Origin: Dermatophagoides farinae
Lineage: Eukaryota > Arthropoda > Arachnida > Sarcoptiformes > Pyroglyphidae
NCBI RefSeq assembly: GCF_024713945.1
Contig: NC_134680.1
Coordinates: 1,512,001 to 1,576,000 of the forward strand
Direction: 5' to 3'
Length of the DNA: 64,000 bases
Under the pieces are notes generated by a model, which saw only the letters and a program-made list of their open reading frames with translations, was not told the origin of the DNA and did not search any database. Position numbers and translations under genes: made by a program. Of this stretch, positions 63,341 to 64,000 are shown one piece after another (the stretch's first letter is position 1; every line of letters starts with the position of its first letter).

Positions 63341-64000
63341 GATGACCGCACTCTCAGGAACTATTTGAAATTTCGATTAAACCGAGAAAAAATGGTACGT
63401 GTTTTTGACCTGACAAAAAACAACCACATCACACATAGCCATGAGCCAATTTTGTTTTCGATTTCATGAAAGAAGAAAAAAATGCAATTTATTCGAGAAT
63501 TAGATTCAGGCTTTGATTAGAAAAATTCATTATTGATTTTTTTTCACTTTTGTAAAAAAAAATTGTTTCATTCCTTCAATTTTTGCAATTTTTTTTTCAA
63601 CCCCTCATCCACCCGCATACGTTTGTGTGAAAGTCATAAATCAGAATTATTTTAAAATTTTTCTATCCCTCACCACACACTCAGATACAATATAATAGTA
63701 GTATACACAATGTTTACAGTCACAAATTCATATGATTTTCCCGATTTAATTGTCATTCTTTTCCGATTGTCTTATATAAATAATTTCAAAATTTAAAATT
63801 TGTCACAAAACAACAATAACGATATGCTCATTTCGAATTCTTCATTGATTGATTGATTTTTATTTTTTTTTTAGTATTAATTATTATAAATTCTTCTTAT
63901 TATTTTATAATTATTACCATGATAATGACATGACACATCCTGTCCACCCACATAGTCTCTGCACTTGTATTCATAGCTATATAATGAATATCCATAGAAA
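63341..64000 (+). other. slmb 3' UTR and downstream sequence
   Basis: No ORF supported. AT-rich; contains poly-T runs and ends at the window edge. A clear AATAAA was not picked out close to the stop. Confidence 0.5.

Overview
This window looks like nuclear DNA of a small-genome arthropod, most likely an acariform (astigmatid, dust- or scab-mite-like) mite. Evidence: strongly AT-rich sequence, mostly short GT-AG introns (about 50-100 bp) with a few long ones, dense CAT/ATG, CAA and AAT trinucleotide repeats inside and outside exons, animal regulatory genes (slmb, Kdm5, MAEA, an FGD-type RhoGEF), and a CAPA neuropeptide precursor whose peptides (QPIPMPRI, QSLIPAPRI) resemble tick and mite periviscerokinins. 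The species is an inference; no rRNA, mitochondrial or other marker is present.

Layout. 1-2.6 kb, minus strand: the N-terminal part of a secreted M13 (neprilysin-type) peptidase running off the left edge, then a seven-TM gustatory-receptor-like gene. 3.3-11.1 kb, plus: an unstable cluster of MAEA (RING subunit of the CTLH/GID ubiquitin ligase) with one full copy, an N-terminal fragment, a promoterless C-terminal fragment and a second long copy, separated by duplicated leaders, hairpins and a tiny TTAA-flanked MITE. 11.5-14.2 kb, plus: a five-exon, unusually short KDM5 histone demethylase. 14.2-20 kb: no gene seen. 20-34 kb, plus: a two-exon low-complexity ORF, then a roughly 3,045-residue FGD-type RhoGEF (DH-PH-FYVE-PH) with a 5.96-kb exon. 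34.6-37.5 kb, minus: two diverged paralogues of an unrecognised helical protein. 38.3-45 kb: three small secreted proteins of unknown function, a serine/threonine kinase with an expanded activation segment, and a two-exon acyl-CoA desaturase. 45.4-46.5 kb, minus: the CAPA precursor. 46.5-55.3 kb: no gene seen. 55.3-55.8 kb, minus: mitochondrial ribosomal protein S6 with an apparent one-base frame break. 58.7-59.7 kb, plus: a tetraspanin. 61.4-63.3 kb, plus: the F-box/WD40 protein Slimb/beta-TrCP, complete in seven exons.

The genes do not form one pathway. Two ubiquitin-ligase components (MAEA, Slimb), one chromatin eraser, one Rho GTPase regulator, lipid desaturation, peptide signalling and a secreted peptidase lie side by side as ordinary eukaryotic neighbours. 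Exon joins were worked out by hand from splice sites and reading phase; most multi-exon models close exactly in frame. The parts most worth a second look are the MAEA cluster, the MITE, the unrecognised paralogue pair, the short KDM5 and the mRpS6 frame break.
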